From Parapedobacter tibetensis (GTDB taxonomy: Bacteria; Bacteroidota; Bacteroidia; Sphingobacteriales; Sphingobacteriaceae), in NCBI RefSeq assembly GCF_024643205.1, contig NZ_JAMKQJ010000005.1:186001-250000 (forward strand): a DNA stretch of 64,000 nucleotides. The letters are read 5' to 3'. The notes beneath the pieces are model-generated. The model saw nothing but the letters and a program-made list of their open reading frames with translations, was not told the origin of the DNA and did not search any database. A program made the translations under genes and the position numbers. Below are positions 36,001-46,160 of the stretch, piece after piece (the stretch's first letter is position 1; each line of letters starts with the position of its first letter).

Positions 36001-39000
36001 ATGCAGCGGGTATTGAATATAAATCGTAAAAACATGATGTCTAAAATACATAATTTTAAGTTACTACGAATCGGAGCGCCATTATTCCTGTGGATAGGAT
36101 GCCTTTACGGAGGAAATGCTTTGGGTGCGCGAAACTTGGCAGGTGTGGAAATGGTCAAAATGCAGCAGTTCAACGCACAGGGTATGGTAACCGATGCGGC
36201 GAGTGGCGAGCCTTTAAGTGGCGTGTCGGTATCGATAAAGGGAAGTAGTCGAACCGCCATTACAGACAGCCGTGGCATTTTTACCATCGAAGTGCCGACC
36301 AATCGGTCAGTATTGGTGTTTTCGTATATCGGTTTTACCGCGCAAGAATACGTGTTGGCGGGAAGGCTGACAGGGCTTGAAATCGCCATGGAACCATTGG
36401 TTCATGCACTTGACGAAGTGCAGATTACCGTTCCCTACGGTACGGAGACGAAAGCATCCATCACAGGGGCAGCGGTGGTGGTCAAAAGTGAACAAATTGC
36501 AGACCGGCCACGCAGCACATTCCAGACCTCCTTGCAGGGCAATGTGCCCGGGCTGCAGATCATGGAGTCTACCGGGCAACCCGGTGCGGCACCCACCGTC
36601 AGGTTGAGGGGGCTTACTTCTTTTGACGGGATAAATAGCCCGCTGTATGTGATAGACGGGGTGCCCATGCTCACCCAAGGGGTTGCGGGATTGGCATTTT
36701 CATCCAATACCGCTGCAGGTATCAATCCAAATGACATCGAAGACATCACCGTGTTGAAAGATGGTGCAGCCTCTTCTATCTATGGATCCCAAGGAGCAAA
36801 CGGTGTGATCATGATCACGACCAAAAGCGGAAAGGCTGGAAAAACCCGGATTAACCTGTCGGCCAATTTTGGTCAGAACCGGATGGCTTTTTCCGATCGT
36901 GCGAAACCCTTGAATACCGCCGAAATGTCAGCACTGCTGATCGAAGGGGTAATCAATAGTTCCATCAACCCAACCGTGGCAGGCATCACCACCCCAGAGG
37001 CTGCGTACCAGTATTTGGTGAGTCAAGGGCTCAATCCCGATGTCAATACCGATTGGGCGGATGTGATTACCCGAGTGGGGCATTACTCGCAATACAACCT
37101 TTCGGCTTCCGGGGGCAACGACAAGACTGATTTCTACCTTTCGGGTGGCTACTACAAGCAAGATGCCGTGACCAGGGGGCAAGGGTATGACCGCAAGACA
37201 GGAAGAATAAATATTAACCACAAGGCCAACGAAAAACTATCTTTCAATGCTAGGGTTGCCCTGACAGCCCAGCACTTGAACACCATCCCCGGGACGGGTA
37301 CGGGCCAAAATCCGGTTAGGAGCCTTTACCGGTTTGTGCCCTGGCTTGCACCATTGGATGAGAACGGGGAGTACAATCCTCAAGTCACCTACAATCCCTT
37401 GATCGTGCAAAATGAAAACAAGTATGAAACCGAAATTTACCAAGCGGTCGGTAACGTAGGGGCATCCTATCAGTTTACCGATTACCTCACGTACGACGGG
37501 AAGGCCGGGATTGATTTCAGCTATTCAGACGATTACCGATACTGGAGTCCTGACTGGCCCGATGGCCGTGGGGTGAATGGCCGCGGTATGGAATACAGTC
37601 GGACGTGGAATAATTGGACGGTGAACAACGTGCTCCGGTACAAGGACGACTTCGGTGATTTTGGACTGTCGGCGGTATTGGGGCAGGAAGCATCTAAGCG
37701 CAACTTGAAAAGTGTAAGTACCCAAGCCCAGAATTTCGTTGCGAAAGGCCTCTACACCTTGGCCAATGCTTCCGAACAATACATCGCATGGAGTTCTAAA
37801 TCACATGCGACCATAACATCCTATTTCCTGAACACCAGCGCGAATTACCAGCAGAAATATTTCCTTAACGCAACTGCACGGCGCGATGGATCCTCACGTT
37901 TTGGCAGCAAGGTAAGATGGGGTAATTTTTGGTCGCTCGGTGCTTCTTGGAACATGCACCGCGAAATGTTCATGGAAAGTGTTGATTTTGTCGACCAGTT
38001 GAAATTCCGGATTAGTTACGGTACCAGTGGTAACCAGTTAGGGCCATACTATGAGGCGTTGGGCGGCTATGCTACGGGGCAGAATTACATTGGCGAACCC
38101 GGCTTTGCCATGGGGCGGATAGAGAACGGAACACTTCGTTGGGAGCTCAACAGACCCTTGGATGTGGGGTTGGAGTTTTCGGTGTTGAACAACCGATTGA
38201 GTGGTACTTTTGATTGGTACACCCGGCAGACTTCTGATCTGATCCAGGATATGCCCGTGTCACGTACCAACGGTGTCACCAATGTGACTTTCAATGTGGG
38301 CGGAATGAAAAATTATGGCGTTGAAATCAGCCTGAGTTCGCATAATATTGTAGGGGACAGCGGAGGATTTGACTGGCGCACGGATTTCAACATCACGACG
38401 TTAAATAACAAAATAACGGATATCCAGGATGGCCGACGCCTCGAAAGCTTCTATGTACGTGAAATTGGCGGGGATTATTACCAATATCGGCTTCGCGGAT
38501 ATGCTGGCGTGGAGCGGACGACCGGGCAGGCGCTGTGGTTTACCGATAGTACGCGGACTGCCACGACAACGAATTTCGACGATGCCGGTATTTATAAACA
38601 AGAGGGAAAGAGTGCGCTTGCCGATTTTTATGGCGGATTTACGAATACGTTTTCCTACAAAGGGTTCTCGCTATCTGCCTTGATTTATTTCAACTGGGGC
38701 AACTCCATTTACGACCAATGGGCTCCATATACCCACTCCGATGGATCAGCGATGTTGGGCGAGGCCGCGTTGATGAGCAGGATGGTGTATCGCCACCGTT
38801 GGCAGCAGCCGGGGGATGACGCGAGCTATCCCAAAGTCGTCTATGGCGGAACCCAGTCTGGTCAGAATGATCAACACTCTACCCGATTTTTGTACGATGG
38901 CAGTTACATCCGGTTGCGCGATGTTACGTTATCCTATTCGCTTCCCGTGCAGCGTCTACAGTTGCCATTGGCCAGTGCCAGTATCTATTTCCGGGCAAAT

Positions 39001-39126
39001 AACCTGTACACGTGGGTGAAGGACGACTTGCTGCCCTACGACCCTGAAGTCGGGTATAGTGGGCTTTATGACCAGAACCTGCCGATATCCCAGCAATTTG
39101 CTTTAGGCTTGGATATATCTTTTTAG
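36001..39126 (+). CDS. SusC/RagA-type TonB-dependent transporter without STN domain
   Basis: A 1041-residue outer-membrane transporter. A carboxypeptidase-regulatory domain (about residues 58-135; VTDAASGEPLSGVSVSIKG) comes straight after the signal region, then the plug (LDEVQITVPYGTETKASITG; SPLYVIDGVPM; SSIYGSQGANGVIMITT) and barrel ending in FALGLDISF. There is no STN domain and no sigma/FecR pair nearby, so this locus is controlled differently from the two others. Start may be 36001 or the ATG pair at 36034/36037. SusD follows. Confidence 0.94.
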   Translation: MQRVLNINRKNMMSKIHNFKLLRIGAPLFLWIGCLYGGNALGARNLAGVEMVKMQQFNAQGMVTDAASGEPLSGVSVSIKGSSRTAITDSRGIFTIEVPTNRSVLVFSYIGFTAQEYVLAGRLTGLEIAMEPLVHALDEVQITVPYGTETKASITGAAVVVKSEQIADRPRSTFQTSLQGNVPGLQIMESTGQPGAAPTVRLRGLTSFDGINSPLYVIDGVPMLTQGVAGLAFSSNTAAGINPNDIEDITVLKDGAASSIYGSQGANGVIMITTKSGKAGKTRINLSANFGQNRMAFSDRAKPLNTAEMSALLIEGVINSSINPTVAGITTPEAAYQYLVSQGLNPDVNTDWADVITRVGHYSQYNLSASGGNDKTDFYLSGGYYKQDAVTRGQGYDRKTGRININHKANEKLSFNARVALTAQHLNTIPGTGTGQNPVRSLYRFVPWLAPLDENGEYNPQVTYNPLIVQNENKYETEIYQAVGNVGASYQFTDYLTYDGKAGIDFSYSDDYRYWSPDWPDGRGVNGRGMEYSRTWNNWTVNNVLRYKDDFGDFGLSAVLGQEASKRNLKSVSTQAQNFVAKGLYTLANASEQYIAWSSKSHATITSYFLNTSANYQQKYFLNATARRDGSSRFGSKVRWGNFWSLGASWNMHREMFMESVDFVDQLKFRISYGTSGNQLGPYYEALGGYATGQNYIGEPGFAMGRIENGTLRWELNRPLDVGLEFSVLNNRLSGTFDWYTRQTSDLIQDMPVSRTNGVTNVTFNVGGMKNYGVEISLSSHNIVGDSGGFDWRTDFNITTLNNKITDIQDGRRLESFYVREIGGDYYQYRLRGYAGVERTTGQALWFTDSTRTATTTNFDDAGIYKQEGKSALADFYGGFTNTFSYKGFSLSALIYFNWGNSIYDQWAPYTHSDGSAMLGEAALMSRMVYRHRWQQPGDDASYPKVVYGGTQSGQNDQHSTRFLYDGSYIRLRDVTLSYSLPVQRLQLPLASASIYFRANNLYTWVKDDLLPYDPEVGYSGLYDQNLPISQQFALGLDISF

Positions 39127-39173
39127 CAATCGGTTTGGTGAAGACTAAGAAAAGGAACATAAAAACAATCGTT

Positions 39174-40616
39174 ATGTATAAAAATAAAAGCTTAAGGAAT
39201 ATAGGCGTGGCGCTAATGGTAGGATGTATGGCGCTTACCGGGTGCAGCGGGAGTTTTCTTGATGAGCGGGACCCCCAGTCCGTCGGATTCGACCATATTG
39301 AGGACTTGGCATCGCTGACTTCGGCAACCAATGGGGTTTATAACAGTTTTTTTCAGCACAATTATTACGGACGGACTTTTGTCGTTTCGCCCGAATTGTT
39401 TGGCGATAATTCATTCATGAGTATGCGGAATGGCGGCCGACTCGTGAACCACGACGCATTCACGGTGACCAATGGCGATGGCTACGTGTCTGGAGCATGG
39501 ACGCTGATGAACCGTGTGGTGGCTAATGCCAACTTGGCTATCTATGCCGGCGGGCAATTGACTTTTGCTGACGGACAGCAGGTAGCGGCCAACCAGATCA
39601 TGGGCGAACTATATGCCTGCAGAGCACTGGCTTGGTTTGATATGGTGCGTTATTTCGCACAACCCTACAACTATACCGAGGATGCCTCCCATTTGGGGAT
39701 ACCTTTGGTGACCAAACCTCCGGGGGAGATTATTTCACCCTCCAGGGGCACGGTGGCCGAGGCCTATGCCCATATCGTGGCAGACCTGTTGCAAGCGGAG
39801 ACTTTGCTCAGTACCGCGAAAAAGAACGGACATTTCAATAAAGCCGCCGGGCAGGCCTTGTTGGCAAAAGTATACCTGTATATGGAGGATTGGGAAAATG
39901 CCGAGGTATATGCCACGAAAGCCATCGATGACGGTGGGTATTCTTTGTTGTCCAATTCGGACTATGTAGGCAGTTGGGGAGAAAAATTCAGTGCGGAGTC
40001 TCTATTTGAGGTAGGTATGCTACCCGCCGGTGGCAGCAACAACGCCGCGAATAGTATCGGTTATTTGTCCGAACAGGGTGGGTATGGCGAATGGCTAGCC
40101 ACACAAGACCTGTATGATACCTACTCCTCGACCGATGTGCGCCGCAACTTGATTGAACGGGGTGCACGGGTTGGCGCTGAAACCGATGCATATTTCATTA
40201 AGAAATACCCGGCAGGAGCTTCATCGCGGGATGACAACATCAAGGTGCTCCGTTTATCGGAAGTGTACCTGATCCGTTCGGAAGCTCGGGCTGAGCTAGG
40301 AAAGACACAACCCGATAAAACGGCCTTGGCGTTGAGCGATTTGAATATGATCGTAGACCGTGCGGATCCGGGGGCGAGTGTGTCCGGCCTCCAGGGACAA
40401 GCGCTGGTTGATCGTATCATACTGGAACGTAGAAAAGAATTGGCGTTCGAGGGAAATCGGCTGTTTGATATTAATCGAAAGAAAATGCCACTGGTGCATA
40501 TTCAAACCAATCAGGTCCGTACGGTTGATTACCCAAGTAACCGGTTCATTATGCCGATTCCCTATGCGGAGCGCAATGCCAACCCGAATATCCAGCAAAA
40601 CCCAGGGTGGAATTAG
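39174..40616 (+). CDS. SusD/RagB-family lipoprotein
   Basis: A 480-residue surface lipoprotein with the lipobox ALTGC and then SGSFLDERDPQSVGF. Typical elements are GELYACRALAWFDMVRYFAQ, GQALLAKVYLYMEDWENAE and the C-terminal RRKELAFEGNRLFDINRKKM and IMPIPYAERNANPNIQQNPG. ATG 39174 is preferred over a frame extension of 13 codons. It pairs with the SusC upstream and would bind the peptide-like or other ligand of this locus. The second serine hydrolase trio starts 63 bases downstream. Confidence 0.95.
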   Translation: MYKNKSLRNIGVALMVGCMALTGCSGSFLDERDPQSVGFDHIEDLASLTSATNGVYNSFFQHNYYGRTFVVSPELFGDNSFMSMRNGGRLVNHDAFTVTNGDGYVSGAWTLMNRVVANANLAIYAGGQLTFADGQQVAANQIMGELYACRALAWFDMVRYFAQPYNYTEDASHLGIPLVTKPPGEIISPSRGTVAEAYAHIVADLLQAETLLSTAKKNGHFNKAAGQALLAKVYLYMEDWENAEVYATKAIDDGGYSLLSNSDYVGSWGEKFSAESLFEVGMLPAGGSNNAANSIGYLSEQGGYGEWLATQDLYDTYSSTDVRRNLIERGARVGAETDAYFIKKYPAGASSRDDNIKVLRLSEVYLIRSEARAELGKTQPDKTALALSDLNMIVDRADPGASVSGLQGQALVDRIILERRKELAFEGNRLFDINRKKMPLVHIQTNQVRTVDYPSNRFIMPIPYAERNANPNIQQNPGWN

Positions 40617-40679
40617 CCAAGATCAGTAGGACTACGATATGATTGCGAAAGAAATTGATTTATAAATTATTGGATTAGC

Positions 40680-41891
40680 ATGATGGATAAAAAGAAAATA
40701 CAGTGCTTTGGTATTCTCCGTTTTGGATATGTGCCGTTGCTCGCCCTGTTATTGGTGTTCGCTTCCTGTAGCAAGGACGACCCGCAACCTGTTTTGCCAG
40801 AATTACCGGAGCCCGGTGGTGGGAATAGTGATTTTGATCTTGCTGCTGTGGATGATCCTATTACCGATTTCATGGCCCGCTATAACGTGCCGGGGGCTTC
40901 CGTGGCTATCAGCAGACAGGGTAAGCTTGTGTACGCCAAGGGATATGGCTGGGCCGATAGTGAAGCGGCAACCCCCGTAGATACGTCAAGCCTTTTCAGG
41001 ATTGCGAGTTTATCCAAGTTCGTGACCAGTGTGGGGATCATGACCATGATTGATAAAGGACAGTTAAGTATGAGTGACAAGGTATTCGGTCCCGGGTCGA
41101 TTTTGGGTACCGAATTCGGGGATCTGCCTTATCCGCAACACATCACCGACATCACACTGCGTAATGTGCTCCAGCATGAAATAGGGGGGTGGAATAATAC
41201 AAGTGGCGACCCGGCTTTTCAACAATCCGCAATGGATTCTCGGCAATTGATCTCGTGGACGATAAACAATCGTCCGCTTACCGAGTCCCCTGGGACGAAA
41301 CTGGATTATTCGAATCTAGGATACCTCATCCTGGGCCGCATTATCGAAGAGGTGAGTGGCAAATCGTATGTGGAATATATCCAGCAGGAAGTGTTTAATA
41401 AGGCTGGCATCAAAAACATGCAGATTGCCGGTGGCAGCCTGGCCGATCGAAAACCTAATGAAGTGAAGTACTACGGTCAGCATGGGCAAAATCCGTATGG
41501 ATACGCCACTGGTGTGATCCCGAGGTTGGACGCCTGCGGCGGATGGATTGCCTCTGCCATCGACTACCTGAGGATGGTGGTGCATGTGGATGGGTTGCCA
41601 TCCCCCTCGGATATATTGAGTCCATCCACCATAGAAGTCATGTCTACCCCTTCGGAAAATTCGGTATACGCCTGCGGAATACGGATCAGTGCGGTCAATA
41701 AAAATTGGTGGCACGGTGGAGGTCTTTCGGGTACACGTACATGGATGGTGAAAGCCTCCAATGGGTTTGCATGGACGATCTTTTTCAATACCCGAAATAC
41801 CAGTGAAGGGTTTGACAATGCCGTGAACGAGCTGGTGTGGCCCGCGGTCAATAATGCGTCCACAAATTGGCCCGATGTAGATTTGTTTTAA
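40680..41891 (+). CDS. Class C beta-lactamase-fold serine hydrolase (type I, second copy), lipoprotein
   Basis: A 403-residue lipoprotein (LLLVFASC lipobox). The nucleophile motif SLSK is in FRIASLSKFVTS, YSN in LDYSNLGYLILG and the HGG box in WWHGGGLSGTR. It aligns along its length with the 29363 gene (shared VFGPG-ILGT, ITDITLRNVLQHE and DACGGWIASAIDYLRMVVHV segments). It therefore opens the duplicated trio. Unlike the first copy it is a lipoprotein rather than a soluble exported protein. Confidence 0.9.
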   Translation: MMDKKKIQCFGILRFGYVPLLALLLVFASCSKDDPQPVLPELPEPGGGNSDFDLAAVDDPITDFMARYNVPGASVAISRQGKLVYAKGYGWADSEAATPVDTSSLFRIASLSKFVTSVGIMTMIDKGQLSMSDKVFGPGSILGTEFGDLPYPQHITDITLRNVLQHEIGGWNNTSGDPAFQQSAMDSRQLISWTINNRPLTESPGTKLDYSNLGYLILGRIIEEVSGKSYVEYIQQEVFNKAGIKNMQIAGGSLADRKPNEVKYYGQHGQNPYGYATGVIPRLDACGGWIASAIDYLRMVVHVDGLPSPSDILSPSTIEVMSTPSENSVYACGIRISAVNKNWWHGGGLSGTRTWMVKASNGFAWTIFFNTRNTSEGFDNAVNELVWPAVNNASTNWPDVDLF

Positions 41892-41986
41892 TGGTTTGCG
41901 AACTGCTGTCGGGTAGATCCCCGTCGGTACCCATCGAAGCTTTTCGCCGAATCGTTATCCCACAGCCGGATTTTTTTAAAGTTGTT

Positions 41987-41994
41987 TAACTTTG
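41987..41994 (+). promoter_or_regulatory. Candidate -7 box just before the second M19 gene
   Basis: TAACTTTG matches TAnnTTTG and ends 5 bases before ATG 42000. No TTG lies at the expected -33 distance. If used, the message would be leaderless or would start at the ATG pair 42021/42024. Confidence 0.4.
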
Positions 41995-41999
41995 TCCAT

Positions 42000-43121
42000 A
42001 TGCCAACAACTTTTCAGGTTATGATGACAGACATGCACAACGATGCAATTCCGACCTTGGTGATGAGCGGAAAGGCGAATATGGCCACACGAAATCGGGT
42101 GGGAAATACCGATTTACCTCGATTAAAGGAAGGCGGGGTGGGGTTGCAGGTCTTCGTCCTGTTTTGCGATGGTTCCTATGGTCCGGGTAATGCGTTCCAA
42201 TATGCCAATCAAATGGCCGATGCGTTGGATCGAATGGTGCGGAAGCATCCGGATAAAATCCAATATGCCACCACGGTGGCTGACGCCGTGCATCTAAAAG
42301 CCGAAGGCAAAATAGCAGCGCTGATGGCAGTGGAAGGCGGCCATATGATCGAAAACCGGATGGATTACCTCGAACAATTGGCTGGACGGGGCGCCAAGTA
42401 TCTGACCTTAACCTGGAACAACAGCACCGAATGGGCCACTTCGGCTGCAGATGAAATGCGAGGGAGCCGCAACTTCTGCGGACTTACCGCATTCGGGAGG
42501 CAAGTCATTAACAAAATGAATGCACTTGGTATGATGATCGATCTTTCGCATGCCGGTGAACAGACGTTTTATGACACACTGCGTGTAACTGAAAAGCCAG
42601 TATTGGTTACCCATAGCAACTGCTATACCTTGGCTCCCCATTATCGTAACCTGAAGGACGACCAGATCCGGGCGATCGGCGACAATGGCGGCGTTATCGG
42701 GATCAATTTTTATTCCGGTTTTGTAGATAGTGGATACCAAGACCGGCTTGAGAAACTACTTGTCAAGTATCAATCAAGGTTTGACCAGCTTGTCAAAGAA
42801 TCATCTTCCAATCGGATGTACGCGGTTCGGGAGCTGCTGAACGAATTGCCTCCAGAAGAGGTATTAACGATCCGGCCGCCACTTGCTCGGTTGATTGATC
42901 ATATCGACCATATCGTTGCGCTGGTTGGTATTGAACACGTGGGGATCGGGAGCGACTTTGATGGTGCCGAATCGTACGTACGGGAATTGGATGATGTCGC
43001 TGCATTTCCCCGGCTCAAGGGCGGTTTGCTCGCACGGGGGTATCATGAGCGCGACATCGAAAATATTTTTAATGCTAATTTTGAACGGGTGTGGAAAGCC
43101 CATGAATTAAACAGTATGTGA
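42000..43121 (+). CDS. Membrane dipeptidase (peptidase M19), no signal peptide
   Basis: A 373-residue M19 dipeptidase. HxD in TDMHNDAIP, Glu in AVEGGHMIE, His in DLSHAGEQTF and VTHSNCYTL, and GIGSDFDG are the metal and active-site segments. It matches the 30550 gene closely (GNTDLPRLKEGGVGLQVFVL), but the N-terminus has no hydrophobic signal, so it probably works in the cytoplasm. Start could be ATG 42000 or 42021/42024. Its stop overlaps the ATG of the next serine hydrolase by one base. Confidence 0.9.
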   Translation: MPTTFQVMMTDMHNDAIPTLVMSGKANMATRNRVGNTDLPRLKEGGVGLQVFVLFCDGSYGPGNAFQYANQMADALDRMVRKHPDKIQYATTVADAVHLKAEGKIAALMAVEGGHMIENRMDYLEQLAGRGAKYLTLTWNNSTEWATSAADEMRGSRNFCGLTAFGRQVINKMNALGMMIDLSHAGEQTFYDTLRVTEKPVLVTHSNCYTLAPHYRNLKDDQIRAIGDNGGVIGINFYSGFVDSGYQDRLEKLLVKYQSRFDQLVKESSSNRMYAVRELLNELPPEEVLTIRPPLARLIDHIDHIVALVGIEHVGIGSDFDGAESYVRELDDVAAFPRLKGGLLARGYHERDIENIFNANFERVWKAHELNSM

Positions 43122-44707
43122 TGAACTACGGAAAAACAATTTTGCTGTTTATGTTGGTAATAGGTTGTTATACAAGTGTTTGCGGACAACAGAAGACACA
43201 GGTGTTACCGGCTGATCTTGACCAGTATATTGAAAAGGTGTTGACGACCTTTGAGGTTCCCGGCATGGCATTGGCGGTGGTGAAAGATGGCAAAATCGTA
43301 TTGGCCGAAGGGTACGGAGTGCGTAAAATGGGAACACATACTCCGGTAGACGCCCATACCCTGTTCCCCATCGCTTCCAACTCCAAGGCATTTACAGCTA
43401 CAGCGCTGACGTTGTTGAAAGAGGAAGGGAAATTGGTATGGGATAAGCCTGTTGTGGAGTACCTGCCTTGGTTTAGTCTGTCCGATCCACTGGTTACGCG
43501 CGAATTGAGTGTCCGCGATCTGTTGGTACATCGGAGTGGCATTGCTCCATATGCCGGAGATCTACTCCAGTTTCCGCCGTCAACTTACACACGCAGGGAA
43601 TTGGTCGAACGGCTCAAGTACTTGCCACTATCCACTAGTTTCAGGAGTACCTATGCATATGACAATGTACTGTATCTAGTGGTGGCGGAACTTATTAAAG
43701 CCGTTTCGGGGGAAGAATGGGAAGATTTTGTGAAAGAAAGAATTTTCAGCAAAGTAGGGATGACAGCGACCCTATCCCGTTTTTCATTGTTCCAAAAACA
43801 GCAAAACGCAGCTACATCGCATGCGCCTGTGGGGGGTAAAGTGCAACCATTGGAACACTTTTTCGAACAAGGGTTGGGCGATATTTCCAATCCCGCGGGA
43901 GGTATCGTATCCAATGTGTCAGACATGGCTAGATGGTTGCTCACCCAGCTTGATTCGGGCCGGGTGGCGGGCGGTAAACGGTTGTTTTCACCGGCATCGG
44001 CTGAGAATCTTTGGCGTGGGGTTACCCCCATGCCGGTTTACAAAGTTCCGGAATGGATTGCTCCGGCGCAATCGGATTTCAATAGCTACGCCCTTGGTTT
44101 CCGGACGTACACCTACCGGAACAGGAAGGCTGTCGCCCATGGAGGTAAATTGGATGGCTTTGTCTCCCAATTGGTTTTCTTTCCCGATTTGGATTTCGGA
44201 ATGGTCGTGCTGACCAATCAAGAATGCAGCAATGCCTGTTATGCGGTAATCAACCATATCGTAGACCATGTAATGGGAGTGGAACCGTTCGATTGGATAG
44301 CGGGATATCGGAAACAGGAGGATCGAAAATTTGCCAATATCAACAAACAGGAACAAGAGGCGGTGGTTGAGCGGAATGAAAAATCCGAACCATCCCTAGC
44401 CTTGGCAAACTATGCAGGCAAATACCGTGATGCATGGTATGGGGGCATCAGTATCGTACAGGAACAAGGAAAGCTGATTATGCGCTTCGAACATTCACCC
44501 CAGCTGGTGGGCGAAATGGAACATTGGCAGTATGATACATTTATCGTTAGGTGGTATAACAAAGAACTAAGAGCCGATGCTTATGTGATTTTTTCATTGG
44601 ATCATGACGGAAGTATCGAGCGTGTTAAAATGAAAGCAGTATCGCCCATCACGGATGTAAGCTACGATTTCCATGATTTGAATATATTTCCGATACGGTC
44701 CCGGTGA
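43121..44707 (+). CDS. Serine hydrolase with C-terminal DUF3471 (type II, second copy)
   Basis: A 528-residue exported protein with a short signal peptide (ILLFMLVIGCYTSVCGQ). The beta-lactamase domain has SNSK in FPIASNSKAFTATALTL, YDN in TYAYDNVLYLVVAEL and HGG in KAVAHGGKLDG. DUF3471 begins near LANYAGKYRDAWYGG. It parallels the 31768 gene in domain order and position after the M19 gene. The GTG at 43118 is in frame, but ATG 43121, overlapping the M19 stop, is the better start. This is the last gene of the peptide locus. Confidence 0.9.
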   Translation: MNYGKTILLFMLVIGCYTSVCGQQKTQVLPADLDQYIEKVLTTFEVPGMALAVVKDGKIVLAEGYGVRKMGTHTPVDAHTLFPIASNSKAFTATALTLLKEEGKLVWDKPVVEYLPWFSLSDPLVTRELSVRDLLVHRSGIAPYAGDLLQFPPSTYTRRELVERLKYLPLSTSFRSTYAYDNVLYLVVAELIKAVSGEEWEDFVKERIFSKVGMTATLSRFSLFQKQQNAATSHAPVGGKVQPLEHFFEQGLGDISNPAGGIVSNVSDMARWLLTQLDSGRVAGGKRLFSPASAENLWRGVTPMPVYKVPEWIAPAQSDFNSYALGFRTYTYRNRKAVAHGGKLDGFVSQLVFFPDLDFGMVVLTNQECSNACYAVINHIVDHVMGVEPFDWIAGYRKQEDRKFANINKQEQEAVVERNEKSEPSLALANYAGKYRDAWYGGISIVQEQGKLIMRFEHSPQLVGEMEHWQYDTFIVRWYNKELRADAYVIFSLDHDGSIERVKMKAVSPITDVSYDFHDLNIFPIRSR

Positions 44708-44858
44708 TAACCCAAGTCTGCTTCTCATAAAGTTTTCCCAGCTAGTATCAGGTAAATACAGCCTATGGTAAGCTTTTTAGCGATTGGCCCTGCTACAATA
44801 GATAAGATTTCTTTGGCAAAGGGAACTATTTCCTATCTTAGCCCTTTCAACAAAACGA

Positions 44859-46160
44859 ATGTCGACACTTAAAAACCATAAACCCACCATCCGTGGTTGG
44901 GCCATGTTTGACTGGGCAAATTCAGCCTATAATTTAGTCATTACCTCCACGATTTTTCCAGCCTATTACACGGCAATTACGTTTACCGAAGAATTTGGCG
45001 ACCGGATCAATTTTTTCGGTTTTAACGTCGTCAATACCGCGTTGTCTAATTTTGCCTTGTCATTTGCCTACCTGCTTATGGCCCTGGTATTGCCTATATT
45101 GTCATCAGTAGCCGATTTCAAAGGCAACAAAAAAGCGTTTATGATGGGCTTTACCTACTTGGGCGGCTTCGCCTGCATGGGGTTGTTCTTTTTCAAACTG
45201 GAAACACTTGAATGGGGCATCATTTGCTTTACCTTGGCGGCTATGGGCTATGTGGGGGGAGTGCTGTTCAACAACTCATATCTGCCCCAGATTGCTACCG
45301 TAGACCAACAAGACCGTGTGAGTGCACAGGGATTTGCGTATGGATATGTCGGTTGCGTGATGCTTCAGATCATTTGTTTCGTTTTCGTGCTCAAGCCGGA
45401 ATGGTTCGGGATTACGGACCCGAGTCTACCGGCGCGGTTGTCTTTTTTATTGGTGGGCATCTGGTGGATAGCCTTTGCGCAGATTCCGTTTAGGAAACTG
45501 CCCGCGGACACTAAAAATGGGCAGCGCGTTACCAAACATGTGTTAAAAAAGGGATTTTCGGAACTGAGAGGTGTATGGAAAAGATTGAAGGACATACCAG
45601 AAATCAACCTTTTTTTACCAGCCTTTTTCTTTTATGCGATGGGCGTACAAACCGTCATGATTGTGGCGGCGGCCTTTGGCGAGAAGGTACTCCATCTGGG
45701 CGCGCCGAAGTTGATTGCCACCATTTTGATTATCCAGGTGGTCGCGATAGCGGGTGCTTACCTCATGTCATTATTGGCACGCTACATAGGCAACGTGAGG
45801 GTACTCATGCTGGTGGTTTGCATATGGATTGGTATCTGTGTTTCCGCGTTTTATATCAATCATGAAACCCAGTTTTATATCCTGGCCGCATTGGTTGGCC
45901 TCGTGATGGGAGGTATCCAATCACTCTCCCGGTCTACCTATTCCAAGCTACTGCCTGTTGACGAAGAAGATACCGCCTCTTTTTTCAGCTTTTATGATGT
46001 CACGGAAAAGGTTGCTATCGTGATTGGGTTGTTTTTATTTGCGCTTATTGAACAAATAACAAACAACATCCGCTATTCGGCATTGTGTTTAGGCCTGTTT
46101 TTTGTAGTGGGGTTGCTATTGCTGTTTAGGATGTCGAAGTTTAAAAAACATAGTGAATGA
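44859..46160 (+). CDS. MFS transporter (Atg22/UMF1-like)
   Basis: A 433-residue inner-membrane protein with about 11-12 hydrophobic segments. The N-terminus RGWAMFDWANSAYNLVITST is characteristic of the UMF1/Atg22 branch of the major facilitator superfamily, some of which export amino acids. GGIQSLSRSTYSKLLP is the conserved later loop. A weak promoter (TTG at 44813, TATCTTAG at 44834) lies upstream. Its stop overlaps the next gene's ATG by 4 bases. Confidence 0.88.
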   Translation: MSTLKNHKPTIRGWAMFDWANSAYNLVITSTIFPAYYTAITFTEEFGDRINFFGFNVVNTALSNFALSFAYLLMALVLPILSSVADFKGNKKAFMMGFTYLGGFACMGLFFFKLETLEWGIICFTLAAMGYVGGVLFNNSYLPQIATVDQQDRVSAQGFAYGYVGCVMLQIICFVFVLKPEWFGITDPSLPARLSFLLVGIWWIAFAQIPFRKLPADTKNGQRVTKHVLKKGFSELRGVWKRLKDIPEINLFLPAFFFYAMGVQTVMIVAAAFGEKVLHLGAPKLIATILIIQVVAIAGAYLMSLLARYIGNVRVLMLVVCIWIGICVSAFYINHETQFYILAALVGLVMGGIQSLSRSTYSKLLPVDEEDTASFFSFYDVTEKVAIVIGLFLFALIEQITNNIRYSALCLGLFFVVGLLLLFRMSKFKKHSE

